DNA of 64,000 nt from contig JAMKCF010000014.1 of the NCBI GenBank assembly GCA_023634235.1, forward strand, positions 8,712,001 through 8,776,000, written 5' to 3'. The stretch's first letter is position 1, and each line of letters begins with the position of its first letter. The notes beneath the pieces are model-generated. The model did no database searches. It was not told the DNA's origin and worked only from the letters and a program-made list of their open reading frames with translations. Shown in pieces: positions 63,701 through 64,000 of this stretch. The position numbers were made by a program, and so were the translations under genes. Origin of the DNA: Pisaster brevispinus. Taxonomy: Eukaryota > Echinodermata > Asteroidea > Forcipulatida > Asteriidae.

Positions 63701-64000
63701 AATAAGCAAATCCCAGTTCTGCCTAAACAAAAAGGGGAAAATTGGGGCATGGTGAAAAAAAACGTTGAAATGTTCAACAGTTGTCAATATTTTACACCTC
63801 ACAATTGGTCCGTTGTTTGATGCAAAAGAGCATGTCACGGACCAATAAATTCACAGATGCCACCTGACCACGACCATCCACAGATTGTTTTCCCCATTGC
63901 ATTTTTCATGACGTCATCCTTTCCTCACATAAACTGGCCTTGCCACCAAACAAAAGAGAATTTCAAAACCGTTTCTTTTCTTTCCAAAGAGCAAACATGG
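60720..64000. other. Intergenic DNA at the right end
   Basis: No gene is supported. It holds two diverged direct copies of a segment (about 60727-60995 and 61030-61175, both containing agtaccataggttgct and cccttgatcatgt), an inverted-repeat element at 62077-62348, and AT-rich sequence. A short coding-like stretch near 63664-63755 is listed among the findings. Confidence 0.5.
62077..62348. mobile_element. MITE related to the GGCCATGTCC element
   Basis: Left ggccatgtctaaacttcagc, right gtgctaatttggacttggcc, with gccgtagccgtagccgtag inside. Confidence 0.55.

Overview
The window is genomic DNA of an animal, most likely a marine deuterostome invertebrate. An echinoderm, perhaps a sea star, is my best guess; this rests on the general look of the genes and on abundant short SINEs and foldback repeats, so it is inference. 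Genes are split by GT-AG introns of roughly 0.1 to 5 kb, and most non-coding DNA is made of short interspersed repeats.

Layout, left to right. (1) 35-23313, plus strand: 21 exons of a SHIP-type inositol polyphosphate 5-phosphatase, closest in layout to SHIP2/INPPL1 because it ends in a SAM domain. The SH2-coding 5' end lies outside the window. The exons join in one frame into 1038 residues plus stop. (2) 28088-30247, minus strand: an uninterrupted 719-residue ORF whose middle resembles the Gag (ORF1, LAP2alpha-like domain) of DIRS retrotransposons, with no reverse transcriptase or recombinase beside it. It may be a domesticated or orphan gag. (3) 30371-35234, minus strand: MED11, a Mediator head subunit, in three exons giving 118 residues. 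(4) 36127-56748, plus strand: SAP130, a Sin3/HDAC co-repressor subunit, with a probable non-coding first exon and 17 coding exons giving 1085 residues. The 3' UTR probably runs to about 60.67 kb.

MED11 and SAP130 are divergent, with about 0.9 kb between the MED11 start codon and the proposed SAP130 first exon. That interval holds a CCAAT box and an Ets-type CGGAAGTG motif. The gag-like ORF begins only 123 bp after the MED11 stop on the same strand, with no canonical poly(A) signal between them.

Repeats fill the introns and intergenic DNA: four or more tRNA-derived SINE families, at least eight foldback/MITE families with terminal inverted repeats, a tandem pair of about 0.8-0.95 kb units with Helitron-like 3' ends in SAP130 intron 2, a pair of inverted CGTACG-containing arrays in MED11 intron 1, and a 95-bp tandem duplication that copies a splice donor of the INPPL1-like gene. 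I found no gene I can support in 23314-28087 or 60670-64000.
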